A DNA stretch of 64,000 nt from Vigna angularis (GCF_016808095.1 NC_068972.1:22312289-22376288); one strand, 5' to 3'; positions 50,349 to 63,089 are shown, numbered from the stretch's first letter. Translations and numbers: made by a program. The notes: generated from the sequence alone by a model not told the origin.

Positions 50349-52475
50349 ATGTCGGAAACGATAGAAACCCTCACACCAAATACTTCTGGAATGGATCATT
50401 TACCTCCTTGTATCGATTTATCATCAACTGAGAATAGTAAAGGTCGATCAGATGTTTGGGGACATTTTACTAAACAAAAACCTTATTCTGAGAAGAAGGC
50501 TAAATGCAATTATTGTGGTGATTTGATTAAATATTTGACTGGAACAAGCGGGATGATGAATCATTTGGCGAGATGCAAAGAAAATCCTAATAAAGAAGCA
50601 TTCAAAAGGCAAAAGCTTTTATCATCAACTACAGAAGTTAGTGTTAGTCCTTCACCAACTATTTCTAAATTTGACCAAAATGCATCTAGAATGAAGTTGG
50701 TGAAGATGTTTGTGAAGTCCGAGCTTCCTTTTCGATTTGTGGAAAATGAGGACTTCCGTGACTTTGTATGGTCCTTGCAACCATGATTTGAAGTCCCATC
50801 CCGCACTACATTGAGGCGTGAAATGTGGGAACTCTATGAAGAGGAAAAAGCAAAGTTGAAAATGTTTCTATCAAAGCAGTGTGAGAGGGTCTGTTTAACT
50901 ACAAACACATGGACTTCAATCCAAACCCTAAATTACATGAGTTTAACAGCTCACTTTATTGATAATGATTGGAAACTTCAAAAGAAAATTTTGAATTTTT
51001 CTCAAACAACGGGACATTCAGGGGAGCTCATTGCTAAACATGTTGAGGCTTGTTTGAATAATTGGGAGTTGAAGCGAGTCCTTAGTATCACCGTGGATAA
51101 TGCTACATCAAATGATGTTGGAGTCCATTACCTCAAAAGAAGGATGTTATCGTGGAACTGTCTTGTCTTAAATGGAGAATATGTTCATATGCGTTGTTGT
51201 GCCCACATATTAAGTTTGATTGTGAAGGATGGCTTAAAAGAGATCAAAAATTCAATTTCAAAAATCTAGAGTGCAGTTAAATATGTGAAATCTTCTTCCG
51301 CTAGATTCGCTAGATTCAAGGCATGTGTTGAACAAGAGAGAATTTCTTATAAAGGCATTGTTTGACTTGATGTTGAAACGAGGTGGAATTCAACTTACTT
51401 AATGTTAGAGACAAGCTTGAAGTACGAAGATGCCTTTGTCTTGCTAGATATGCAAGATAAGAAATTTGGTGTTGAAATGGCCAAAAGTAATGGTGGTGTG
51501 CCATTAGAAGAGGATTGGGAATATGTGAGGTCTATTCTACCATTTTTAAAGATGTTTTATGACTCTACCCTACGCATTTATAGTTCTTCTTATGTCATCA
51601 GTCATTTGTATATGAAAGAGGTGTTTGAAATTGGTAAAAGGATCTGACAATATTCTGAGAGTAGTGATCTGAGATAAAATTGATGACAATGAGGATGAAG
51701 GGCAAGTATGAAAAATATTGGGGAAATCCTAATGGAATTAATATTTTATTATTGATTGATGTTGTGCTTGACCCTAGGAGTAAGTTGGATTTTGTTAATT
51801 ACTTCATTGACTACCTATTTGAATCTAGTATGGCGAATGAATTGAAATCAAAATTATTGTCATCCTTAAAAACACTTTATGAACAATATCAAGATATTGA
51901 GGAGGGTTCTCAAAGTAGTCAACAAGAATCTCAACTAGATGATGATGATGATGATCCTCATGGCATGAGTTTCTACCTAAGAGCTACAGGACGTAGATTT
52001 GATTATATATCAGAGCTTGATAAATATTTGAGAGAGGATCCTGAACCTTATATGAAGTCAGTTGAGCTTGATATTTTACATTGGTGGAAAGTCAACTCGA
52101 CTAGATTTCCTATCCTTGCGAATATGGCTCGAGAGGTGTTAGCTATTCCTATCTCTACCGTAGCATCAGAGTGTGCATTCAGTATAGGAGAAAGAGTGGT
52201 TAGTCCTTATCGTAGTTGTCTAACGCCTAAAATAGTGGAAGTGCTTGTTTGCACACAAGATTGGCTAAAAGGAACACCTTTCTCTATACTTTTTGATGAG
52301 GATCCTAAAGAACTTGATAAATTTGAGCAAGGTGAGATTATATGACAAATTTATATACCTTTTAATTTATATTTTAAGTGTTCAAAAATTATGAAATATT
52401 TAATTTATTTTTGTAGAGATAACCTCTCAAGATGAAGTGGGACCTTCAAGTGCTGCTATTAATTTGGATGATTGA
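50349..52475 (+). pseudogene. hAT transposase (stops and frameshift)
   Basis: It begins MSETIETLTPNTSGM at 50349. A BED-type zinc finger is seen at about residues 32-77 (VWGHFTKQKP, KCNYCGDLIK, MMNHLARC). Then come TTNTWTSIQTLNYMSLTAHF, VDNATSNDVG (a conserved hAT catalytic-core segment) and DVETRWNSTYLML. The C-terminal hAT dimerisation region reads NMAREVLAIPISTVASECAF. A last short exon, 52417-52475, follows a GT-AG intron (G|GTGAG at 52332). In-frame stops occur at 50784-50786, 51267-51269 and about 51363, then at 51645-51647, with a frameshift before 51680. This enzyme would excise and reinsert the element; this copy cannot. Confidence 0.9.
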
Positions 52476-53183
52476 AGCTTTGCACAATTTGTTAGTTATC
52501 TAAAGTACATGTGCGTAAGACTATAAACTTAATGCTTTGTTTTTCATGTTGTTTTATCTTGGAGACGGTACACAAATGCTCAATACTGTTTTTTAAAATT
52601 ACTACTTTTAATGTTAATTTCAATGTTGTGCTACAGGATGATTCATACATTGAGAGCTACATAAGCAATAATCCCTGCGTATGTTTCATACAATTTTTTT
52701 TCAGCCTTTTTCATAATGTGTCTTTGACGCCATCTATTTCTATCATGTATCTCTTCAGTTCTATTATCCAATAAAGTAAAAACATTAAATCTCAAGATAG
52801 ATTGTGGATTATATTTGAAATATTAGGACAAATATGAATATAATGGTGAATTTGAATTGTTTTTAATTTTTTGATGAATGTGTGTAGTAAGGTCAGCTTG
52901 ATGTTATACTAAAAAAACTAATCCATTTTTACTAAAAGTTAAATATACTATTTTATAGTTCAAATTTTAAAACTGAACTTATTAGATTTTCAGTTCAGTT
53001 AATTCTAGGAGAATTGTATTGTGCTTTTTCATTCCTCTCTCTTTCTTCTCAATTTTTAAATTATATCATATCTTTGTTTCCAATTGAGGGAATCCTTTAT
53101 ATCCCTATGTATAATGCAAGTTTATGCTTTCAAGTTTGACCAATGAGATTTATATAATTGCACAAGAGAATGAGCTTGGTTTG

Positions 53184-56061
53184 TGATGAGTCAATATTTT
53201 CTCAATTTCACTTAGCTTACTGTACTGAATTTAATCAGGGAATTATGCTAAAACGTCCGATATTTTCCCGTTTTTACTAATTGTACTTAAATTGACCAAT
53301 AATTCTTATTTTAACTAATTTGAATTATCTGGGCTTATTTTTTTCATTATTGATGGCAGGGAAATTGTTGGATAATATTGTAGGACATTTGAAAAATAAA
53401 TGAAAAATTGGACAAGTAGAAATTTATTTTTGAGGACTAAGCATAAGGCAATTGGAATCAAAGAGGGGCCACCACATGTGGAGCTCACGGTTTTTCTCCA
53501 AGAAGAAATGGCTGCCAAAAATTCATTCACGTAAAAAGGGAAGCAAGCCTTTCCAAATTATTCAATTTGAAGAAGCATAGAAATGCTTAGAACAACACAC
53601 GGCCATTGCATGGAGGGGACCCCACGGTTTTGGAAAATACTAAGATACCAATGTCTCATGGTCAAATAATTGTGTGAAAGAATTAAAGAGAGGGACCACC
53701 ACTTTGGAAAGGTCACGTCCAAGCTAAGTGCATGTTTCCATACAAGCTTTTTATTCTCCAATTCATTACAAAAACACACGGCCCCACATGTACATTCAAT
53801 TTTGACAAACATCTTGAAGTGAAATGATGAGGGACCAAGTTCCTTTCACACCTAGCTCAACAATTGACAAAGTTTGATGGAATAAGGAGCCACCACTTCA
53901 CGTCAACAAGCACACAAAATGGGGAATTTATCTCTCTTTGGAAGTGGGAGCCGCACACTCTCTTGTTTGGAGTGAGATTTCCAATTGGCTTGGCATTAAA
54001 CGGAGAAAACCATATGGAAGCAGAGGTTCACGTTCAAATACAACTCCATTCCAGCAGCTTTGTAACTCACGGTCAAGCAAGGAAGAGAGCTGGACAACAG
54101 CGGAATCCCAGCTTGCACACGGTCTAGCAATCATGAGCTTCACAATTCCAGTAAGCTTCATTCAAGACCAGCAAGGGAGTGAGCTCACGGTTTTGTCATG
54201 TAATTACGTCAAGGAGGGGCAGCAGTTGGCCCAGTGGAGAAGACCTTCACAGTCCAGCAAAGAGAAGCCAACACAGGACCTTTGAAGAGGAGGAAGGCAT
54301 CCAGCAAGTCCAGCACTTCACCACGGTAGAGAGGCAACAACTCATGTTCCAGGAGGTACTCACGGGCAGAAGCTTGGAGCTGGAGTAGCCACCACCGAGA
54401 AGGGAGGAGCTGTACAAGCAGAAGAGAAGCTCACGGCCTGCACCAGCGGTCCAACAACACTCAGGGGCTCTTCTTTCCCTTTGGAGGTGGGAGACCACAC
54501 ACAATGGGAAGGGATTCACGTTCAGTTTAGGTGCTGTCACAGCAGCGGACTTCATCCTCCATGGTATCTTCATGCGTCCAGAACAGCAGCCACCAACGTT
54601 GGTTCCTATCTCAGATTTTCCAGTCCAGCAAAGTTGGTATTTCCAGCACCAGCCACATCCAACATCTTCACGCCCACAGCCTTCAAAGCAGATCATGTAA
54701 CATGTAGAAGAGAACCAGCAGTACCAGCATGTGAAGGAGAAGAGATTGGAAACAACTGGTCCTTTAGAGGAGACCTTCACGGTCCATTACAGCAGCAAGC
54801 AAAGAGGTGCTCACGGTCCAGCAAGGTCTCACGGTGGTGCAGTGGTCAGAAGCAAACAGAAGAGAAGAAACCCACACACTCAGAGGAAATTATTTGTTTA
54901 TTTGGCATGGGAATAGTGGTGTGCAACTTTCCCTTAGTTTCAGAAAAGTGGAGACTCCCTCTTTCATTGTGGCATGCGCAAAGAAGAATGAAGAAATGCC
55001 AAACATTTTTTTGTGTGCAGCAAGCACAATGTAACTTGTAGGCAGCAAACACAATGCCACCGAGATACACACAAGCCCAAGGCAGCAAGACACCATGTTC
55101 CATACGGTCTGCACATCCAGCAAGGAGGAGAGCCCTTCCTTTCAAGATAAAAGGGGAGAGAGGCCGTGGAGCAGGGGGGGCCAGAGAGTGAGAGTTACGG
55201 GCTGGGAGAGGCTCCCTCTTCCAGTAGCTCTTAGTGTGATTTCCATGTAATGCAGTGTAGTTTCTCACTAAAAAAATGTAATCAGGAGTAGAGTAGTGTA
55301 GGGAGCTTGGCAGGTAGAGGCCGTGAGGTGATAATGCAGAGAGCTGGACTAGGGGCTGGCTGGACGGGACCGAGAAAGGCTGGAACAGTGCATGAAGGAC
55401 GGTTACAGCTGAGGCAAAGTGGTGTGCAAGTTCTAATTTAATTTTGTTGTTTGCTGTACTAAATTATTGTCCAATTTAAATTCAATGCAAAGTTGGTTTT
55501 TCAATTCCAGAACTGCTACTGTTTTTATTTTGCTACTGTTTTTAAATTTCTGCTGCAATTTAATTTTTGTCGTTGTTTGCCTGCCGTTTAATTTTTACTG
55601 TTGTTTGCACTGTGTTGTTAATTATTGCACTTTAAATCATTCGCTGTATTTTTGTTTTCTATATGTTGCTGCTGTAATGTTGATTCTGTTTTCATATTTG
55701 CAATTTACTGTTTTCTGTTTTTACTGTTTTTTGTATTTTCATTTTCTGTATTTTCTGTATTTCTGTATTTTCGTTTTTACTGTTTCAGATCTGTTTTTAA
55801 TGTTTCATGTTGCTGTATTTTCATTTTAATTGTACCAATTTCGTTTTTACTGTTTTAATGTCATTTTACTGTACTGTTTTGAAATTTATTTCGACGCTTT
55901 TTAATTTATCCGCAAACAAAACTTTGACAAACCCCCCCTACGTGTTGACCTGAGACTGAACCCAAATTCGTCCTTGTGAGACGACCTAGGAGTCACTTCC
56001 TAGTCTATACTGCATTAATTTTATGCAATCACCTTTTGTGTACGGTGCAACCCGTTCAACA
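53184..56061 (+). repeat. 5' LTR of the Athila-like element
   Basis: Almost identical to 59354-62231. Its short ORFs on both strands recur at an offset of 6170 bp in the other LTR and show no protein family, so they are not called as genes. The T-rich second half (about 55430-55900) has repeated CTGTTTTTACTG phrases. Confidence 0.97.
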
Positions 56062-56064
56062 AAA

Positions 56065-56082
56065 TGGCGCCGCTGCCGGGGA
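56065..56082 (+). promoter_or_regulatory. Primer-binding site (tRNA-Asp type)
   Basis: TGGCGCCGCTGCCGGGGA lies three bases after the LTR end. It is close to the complement of the 3' end of tRNA-Asp, as used by Athila-type elements, with one C where T is commoner. Confidence 0.85.
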
Positions 56083-56319
56083 TCAATAGTGGTTCGGTCT
56101 TAGGTTTTTGTTGTGTTAGTTGTGTTGTTATATGATCTTCTGTTTTGTGTATGCATGTCGTATGTGTTTTGTTTTTGTGTGTATTATGTTTTGTATTTAG
56201 TTGTTGTTTCTTAAAAAAAAAATATTTTTAGTTTTGATGTTCTGTTTTCTGTGTATGTGTTGCATGTATAAATGTGTTGTGTTTTATTTGTTTTGTAATT
56301 TTTAGTATTTTCTTTTTCC

Positions 56320-57858
56320 ATGTCTACCTATTATAGTTATGAGAATAGTGCTTATTCTGTGAATGCCTTTGATTATGATTCTCCTTCTGCATGGTACTCT
56401 GATTGTAATTCTGCTGACTTTTATGTTGAGAAAAATAGGGCTCATCCTCCAACTTCTGAGAGTGCTCCTAGTGAGCCAGTTTCACTTAATGAGGATGATG
56501 TTCATTGTGTTGTTACCTCTGGACTGATAAATTTGCTGCCTAGGTTTCATGGTTTTACAGGTGAATGCCCACATAGACATTTGGATGAATTCCACATCAT
56601 GTGCTCTTCAATGAAACCTCCACATGTCCAGGATGACGATATGTTCTTAAAGGCATTTCCGCAATCATTACAAGGAGCAGCAAGGGATTGGCTTTATTGT
56701 CTTCCTTCAGGGTGTATCACTTCTTGGGAAGATCTTAAGCGATTGTTCTTGGATGAATTCTTCCCTGCTCAGTATGGTTACAACAATAATCCTGGATGGA
56801 ATGACACTAACTTGGGATGGCAAGGTACCCCACAGCAACATCATTATCAAGAACCACCATTCCAGAGTACTTGTATGCCTCCACCAGTCCAGGAGCTACA
56901 ACAGCTGCAGTCTTATGAGTCTGCCCAAGCAGCTCCTCAGCCTTCTACTTCTGAGCCTACATTGCAGGAGTTGTTGAAGCAGATGACCATGCAGAACCTT
57001 CAGTTTCAGCAAGAGAACATGCAATTTCAGCAAGAGACCAGAGCATCCATTCAGAGCCTGAATGACCAAATAGGGCAGATGGCCACGCAACTCAATCAGG
57101 AACAGTCTCAAGATTTAGAGGAATCACCATTTCAGACTGTTCAGATTCCAGATGATGATGACAGTGCCATCAACATAGGAGATGAGAACCAAAGTCACAT
57201 GCTCACTACACCACCTACTTTCACATCGTCCTATGTTCCTGCTCTTGCACCTGAGGAGACTACTAAAGATTTTGAGGACCAGGCAAGAATAAGCAGTAGT
57301 TCTGAACCAGGTAGACCACCTTCATCTTCCCACACTTTAGCAATCTTCAAGGAAGTGGAGGTAAGCATACCACAAATTGATTATTTTGTTGATTGTACTG
57401 TTGATTGGTATGCTGATGATTATATTGTTGCTGAGCATGTTTTTAATTTTCCCTCTGAACATGAATCTGAGTTTGTGGTTGAAAATGCATGTAATTTTAA
57501 AATTGATTCATATTCTGAGGATGTATCTGAGGTTCAGCCTGTTACACTGGGGTTCAGCCTGCATGAAATTTCTGTAGAACCATATTACACTAACCATGTT
57601 GCAGGAGGTACACATGCATTTGACCAACATGCACCCACAGTGGAAGACAAAGGTGCCTACATACACAACACTCTGAAGATCAATAGGCACCTGCTGAACC
57701 TGCTCATCAACAATAACTACTTAGATCCGGTGGTGGAAGATATTTCACTGCTTGATCAAATATGGAGGATGAAGCAGTTTGTCCTCAAAACTTCCGTGCT
57801 GGATGCTGAAGAGAAAGACCTCTCCTTACAAGTCCAAAACTGGCAACTGCCACCATAA
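56320..57858 (+). CDS. Athila-type gag-like protein of the non-autonomous element
   Basis: An intact 512-aa ORF. After an N-terminal Tyr/Ser-rich stretch, about residues 66-155 match the Athila gag (retrotrans_gag) family: LINLLPRFHGFTGECPHRHL, LKAFPQSLQGAARDWLY and WEDLKRLFLDEFFPA. A Gln-rich coiled-coil-like region with repeated QFQQE units follows (about 215-270). The long acidic C-terminal half is not recognised. There is no zinc knuckle, protease or polymerase. In the family, gag forms the particle around element RNA. The ORF lies 255 bp after the primer site and has no frame damage, consistent with recent activity. Confidence 0.85.
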   Translation: MSTYYSYENSAYSVNAFDYDSPSAWYSDCNSADFYVEKNRAHPPTSESAPSEPVSLNEDDVHCVVTSGLINLLPRFHGFTGECPHRHLDEFHIMCSSMKPPHVQDDDMFLKAFPQSLQGAARDWLYCLPSGCITSWEDLKRLFLDEFFPAQYGYNNNPGWNDTNLGWQGTPQQHHYQEPPFQSTCMPPPVQELQQLQSYESAQAAPQPSTSEPTLQELLKQMTMQNLQFQQENMQFQQETRASIQSLNDQIGQMATQLNQEQSQDLEESPFQTVQIPDDDDSAINIGDENQSHMLTTPPTFTSSYVPALAPEETTKDFEDQARISSSSEPGRPPSSSHTLAIFKEVEVSIPQIDYFVDCTVDWYADDYIVAEHVFNFPSEHESEFVVENACNFKIDSYSEDVSEVQPVTLGFSLHEISVEPYYTNHVAGGTHAFDQHAPTVEDKGAYIHNTLKINRHLLNLLINNNYLDPVVEDISLLDQIWRMKQFVLKTSVLDAEEKDLSLQVQNWQLPP

Positions 57859-59353
57859 CCCAGGGGAGTTTTCTTTTTCCTTCTTCCCCATTTTCCTACT
57901 TTTATTGCACTTGTCCATGATCTGTTTCATGTTTTGATTGCTGATCTTATGCCTAGAACACATTGAGGACACTGTGTAGTTTAAGTGTGGTCTATTGGGG
58001 GAGATTCTAATTTTTCTTTGTTAGTTTTTGTTTTCTGTGTTAAATTTTTCATTTTGTGGTTGTTAGTTTTTGTTTTCTGTGTTAAATTTTTCATTTTGTG
58101 TGTTCAATTTTTTCTGTTTTAATTGGTTTTTAGTCTGTCTTTTGTGCAACTTTACATGTTTCTCTTGATTTCTGGATTTTATTTGTAGATGTGTCCATCA
58201 CTTCATTGATACTTATGGATTGAAATTCTTGCTTTTCTTTGCTTGGGAAGATGATTATGATGTTTGAGAGGTTGATTGATTGTGACAGAAATTACCCTGT
58301 GCGAGATTTGAGCCACTTTCTTTCTTTCTTGCGTGTGATATGTCTCTTGATTGCTTGCACATATGTCTTGGCTTGACTCTTATTGATAATTCTTGATTTA
58401 TATGCATGTTTGGAAATGATAAAGGCATTTTTGTTCTTGAGCCTCTCTAGCCAAATAAGCCTACCCTGTTATAATCCTTTGATAACCCATTTTGAGCCTA
58501 TACTTTCCTCAATTCTTTGTTTTGAAGCTCATACACTAGCTCTAAGTGAAAAACCATGATTACCTTAACCTTAGGGAATTTTGGAGCTTTAGAAGTGTTT
58601 TGGGAACAAGTGTGGTCACCCTGGGGATTCTTATGAATTGGCTAAATTGGTTCCTCTTCTTGTTTTGTGTTTGTAAATATGTAGTGTATTTTGTCTCTTA
58701 CAGTTGAAGAAAAGAAAAGAGACACGATGAAAAAAAAATGAAAAAAAAAATAAATTTGTGAATAATGGAGTCAAGAAGAGGATTGAATTAGAGGTTTGGG
58801 TGTGATTTCACTGTATTTACACTTGTTCCCCATTGCTCCTCTATTTCTTGTGGTTTGTAGCTACTTAGCCATATTTTATCCTTCTCTGTCCTTGACCACA
58901 TTACAACCAAGAAAAGACCTTTTGATTTGAACATGCATATAATTCTGAGTGTTGATTTTAGAGGCTTGCCAAATCTGTTTGTGTTTGCTTTCTTGAGTAC
59001 ATTGAGTTGACATTGTTTACCTTAGACACTTGAGAGATACACTGATAGTGCATCTGTGAGGTTCTGTTGCTTTTGATTCACCTCTTGAACTAATTAATCA
59101 TTTTCCTATGTTTGAATTGCTTGGATTAATTTCATGAATATCTCATTTCCTCAATTCTGTGTTGGATATTGTCTACATCTTTTCTCTGTCCAGATTTCTT
59201 GAGAACTGTGTAAATTCGGTTTGTTTCCTTGTGAGTCTTTATTTTTTTTTTGTGTGCTATGTTTGTGTCGTACCCTTGAATGTCCTTTGATCTATTCCCT
59301 GATTTGCGTCTTGATTTTGCCCAGGAGTGCAAAAGACTAAGTGTGGTCTATTT
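57859..59353. other. Non-coding internal region of the Athila-like element
   Basis: T-rich, with no long ORF. TAAGTGTGGTCTATT occurs at about 57980, where it is followed by GGGGGAGA (a purine-tract-like run), and again at about 59339, just before the 3' LTR. An imperfect direct repeat (TTTTTGTTTTCTGTGTTAAA) is near 58025-58095. Confidence 0.7.
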
Positions 59354-62231
59354 TGATGAATCAATATTTTCTCAATTTCACTTAGCTTACTGTACTGAAT
59401 TTAATCAGGGAATTATGCTAAAACGTCCGATATTTTCCCGTTTTTATTAATTGTACTTAAATTGACCAATAATTCTTATTTTAACTAATTTGAATTATCT
59501 GGGCTTATTTTTTTCATTATTGATGGCAGGGAAATTGTTGGATAATATTGTAGGACATTTGAAAAATAAATGAAAAATTGGACAAGTAGAAATTTATTTT
59601 TGAGGACTAAGCATAAGGCAATTGGAATCAAAGAGGGGCCACCACATGTGGAGCTCACGGTTTTTCTCCAAGAAGAAATGGCTGCCAAAAATTCATTCAC
59701 GTAAAAAGGGAAGCAAGCCTTTCCAAATTATTCAATTTGAAGAAGCATAGAAATGCTTAGAACAACACACGGCCATTGCATGGAGGGGACCCCACGGTTT
59801 TGGAAAATACTAAGATACCAATGTCTCATGGTCAAATAATTGTGTGAAAGAATTAAAGAGAGGGACCACCACTTTGGAAAGGTCACGTCCAAGCTAAGTG
59901 CATGTTTCCATACAAGCTTTTTATTCTCCAATTCATTACAAAAACACACGGCCCCACATGTACATTCAATTTTGACAAACATCTTGAAGTGAAATGATGA
60001 GGGACCACGTTCCTTTCACACCTAGCTCAACAATTGACAAAGTTTGATGGAATAAGGAGCCACCACTTCACGTCAACAAGCACACAAAATGGGGAATTTA
60101 TCTCTCTTTGGAAGTGGGAGTCGCACACTCTCTTGTTTGGAGTGAGATTTCCAATTGGCTTGGCATTAAACGGAGAAAACCATATGGAAGCAGAGGTTCA
60201 CGTTCAAATACAACTCCATTCCAGCAGCTTTGTAACTCACGGTCAAGCAAGGAAGAGAGCTGGACAACAGCGGAATCCCAGCTTGCACACGGTCTAGCAA
60301 TCATGAGCTTCACAATTCCAGTAAGCTTCATTCAAGACCAGCAAGGGAGTGAGCTCACGGTTTTGTCATGTAATTACGTCAAGGAGGGGCAGCAGTTGGC
60401 CCAGTGGAGAAGACCTTCACAGTCCAGCAAAGAGAAGCCAACACAGGACCTTTGAAGAGGAGGAAGGCATCCAGCAAGTCCAGCACTTCACCACGGTAGA
60501 GAGGCAACAACTCATGTTCCAGGAGGTACTCACGGGCAGAAGCTTGGAGCTGGAGTAGCCACCACCGAGAAGGGAGGAGCTGTACAAGCAGAAGAGAAGC
60601 TCACGGCCTGCACCAGCGGTCCAACAACACTTAGGGGCTCTTCTTTCCCTTTGGAGGTGGGAGACCACACACAATGGGAAGGGATTCACGTTCAGTTTAG
60701 GTGCTGTCACAGCAGCGGACTTCATCCTCCATGGTATCTTCATGCGTCCAGAACAGCAACCACCAACGTTGGTTCCTATCTCAGATTTTCCAGTCCAGCA
60801 AAGTTGGTATTTCCAGCACCAGCCACATCCAACATCTTCACGCCCACAGCCTTCAAAGCAGATCATGTAACATGTAGAAGAGAACCAGCAGTACCAGCAT
60901 GTGAAGGAGAAGAGATTGGAAACAACTGGTCCTTTAGAGGAGACCTTCACGGTCCATTACAGCAGCAAGCAAAGAGGTGCTCACGGTCCAGCAAGGTCTC
61001 ACGGTGGTGCAGTGGTCAGAAGCAAACAGAAGAGAAGAAACCCACACACTCAGAGGAAATTATTTGTTTATTTGGCATGGGAATAGTGGTGTGCAACTTT
61101 CCCTTAGTTTCAGAAAAGTGGAGACTCCCTCTTTCATTGTGGCATGCGCAAAGAAGAATGAAGAAATGCCAAACATTTTTTTGTGTGCAGCAAGCACAAT
61201 GTAACTTGTAGGCAGCAAACACAATGCCACCGAGATACACACAAGCCCAAGGCAGCAAGACACCATGTTCCATACGGTCTGCACATCCAGCAAGGAGGAG
61301 AGCCCTTCCTTTCAAGATAAAAGGGGAGAGAGGCCGTGGAGCAGGGGGGGCCAGAGAGTGAGAGTTACGGGCTGGGAGAGGCTCCCTCTTCCAGTAGCTC
61401 TTAGTGTGATTTCCATGTAATGCAGTGTAGTTTCTCACTAAAAAAATGTAATCAGGAGTAGAGTAGTGTAGGGAGCTTGGCAGGTAGAGGCCGTGAGGTG
61501 ATAATGCAGAGAGCTGGACTAGGGGCTGGCTGGACGGGACCGAGAAAGGCTGGAACAGTGCATGAAGGACGGTTACAGCTGAGGCAAAGTGGTGTGCAAG
61601 TTCTAATTTAATTTTGTTGTTTGCTGTACTAAATTATTGTCCAATTTAAATTCAATGCAAAGTTGGTTTTTCAATTCCAGAACTGCTACTGTTTTTATTT
61701 TGCTACTGTTTTTAAATTTCTGCTGCAATTTAATTTTTGTCGTTGTTTGCCTGCCGTTTAATTTTTACTGTTGTTTGCACTGTGTTGTTAATTATTGCAC
61801 TTTAAATCATTCGCTGTATTTTTGTTTTCTATATGTTGCTGCTGTAATGTTGATTCTGTTTTCATATTTGCAATTTACTGTTTTCTGTTTTTACTGTTTT
61901 TTGTATTTTCATTTTCTGTATTTTCTGTATTTCTGTATTTTCGTTTTTACTGTTTCAGATCTGTTTTTAATGTTTCATGTTGCTGTATTTTCATTTTAAT
62001 TGTACCAATTTCGTTTTTACTGTTTTAATGTCATTTTACTGTACTGTTTTGAAATTTATTTCGACGCTTTTTAATTTATCCGCAAACAAAACTTTGACAA
62101 ACCCCCCCTACGTGTTGACCTGAGACTGAACCCAAATTGGTCCTTGTGAGACGACCTAGGAGTCACTTCCTAGTCTATACTGCATTAATTTTATGCAATC
62201 ACCTTTTGTGTACGGTGCGACCCGTTCAACA
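59354..62231 (+). repeat. 3' LTR of the Athila-like element
   Basis: Matches 53184-56061 in length (2878 bp) and sequence apart from about eight substitutions. Ends CCCGTTCAACA, followed by the GTTTG duplication. Confidence 0.97.
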
Positions 62232-63089
62232 GTTTGATTAATCTCTTTTATAGGTCAATAACACAGATGCAAGCAGGTGCTCTGGTGTATGCTTGTAACC
62301 AGGGTGCTGAGTGCTGTAAAGGTATGATGCTAAGAATGAAAAGTAGTTTGGAATGAAAAACAGCTATGCAACAGGATTACTGCATGCAGTATAAGTAAAC
62401 TGAAAAATTAGTTTACTGAACTGGACTGTAAGTAAACTGAAAAATTAGTTTACTGAACTGCATTGTACTATGAGTGGACTAAAAACTAGTGCAGTTCAGT
62501 TCACTCGAACTATTTTTAGTTCAGTTTAGTTCAAGAGAACTGTTTTATAGTTAACTACAATTTTTTATAGTATAGCGCAGTGCAGTATACTTTGCCCACC
62601 CCTAATGGGGACCTGCCTCGTGTGGTGAAACAACTTGCCCAAATCATACTACCATACCAACAAAATTCCACATACCATGGTTAATCCATCAAACATCTAT
62701 GACCAATAAATGACCATCAGACTAAGGACCTCTTACTACTCTTCACGACATAACCAATCATCTCTACTTGAGATTAAGAGTTATTGAGAGTGTCAAAATC
62801 ATCCTCAAATCCTAGAGATCCTACTTCAATACATTACACAACATAACAATCATAAGGATTTCCCCATGAAATCCTTTTCATATCATACTTAATCCACATT
62901 TTCCATTTCATTTGAATATCATCATACATATAACACTTATTAAAACTCCATACACAACCTCGTGTACAAACCATCATAACATACAATATTTATCACTAAA
63001 TAAACATTACAGTATCAACAACCTCTCATCCATAAGAAATAAAAGAAAATAGACAAATATTAAACAAGTGAAACACGACGCTCACCACT

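Larger units (their letters stand above)
53184..62231 (+). mobile_element. Young non-autonomous Athila-like (Ty3/gypsy) retrotransposon
   Basis: Two 2878-bp LTRs (53184-56061 and 59354-62231) start TGATGA(G/A)TCAATATTTTC and end CCCGTTCAACA. A perfect 5-bp duplication GTTTG lies at 53179-53183 and 62232-62236. Comparing the LTRs by eye shows about eight single-base differences and no indels. The primer-binding site TGGCGCCGCTGCCGGGGA (56065) fits tRNA-Asp, typical of Athila/Tat-lineage elements. Only a gag-like ORF (56320-57858) is present; no protease, RT, RNase H or integrase. It must have been mobilised by another element's proteins. Confidence 0.96.
47830..62604 (+). mobile_element. hAT transposon with broken transposase and nested retroelement
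   Basis: The terminal repeat is TAGGGTTGGGCA at the left and TAGGGGTGGGCA (complement) at the right. The 8-bp duplication ATGGGGAC is perfect (47822-47829 and 62605-62612). Without the Athila-like insertion (53184-62231 plus 5 bp) the element is about 5.7 kb, a reasonable autonomous size. Subterminal GTTAACTA / AGTTCAGTT phrases match the element at 31406-32879. A 5' leader exon at about 48000-48352 ends in a donor (CCCG|GTACGA) and likely splices to TTAATGTAG at about 50340, before the transposase ATG. Confidence 0.93.

Noticed and set aside
53864..55268. Several 60-190-codon ORFs, repeated at 60034-61438
   Set aside because: They are LTR sequence present in both LTRs, overlapping each other on both strands, with no protein family.
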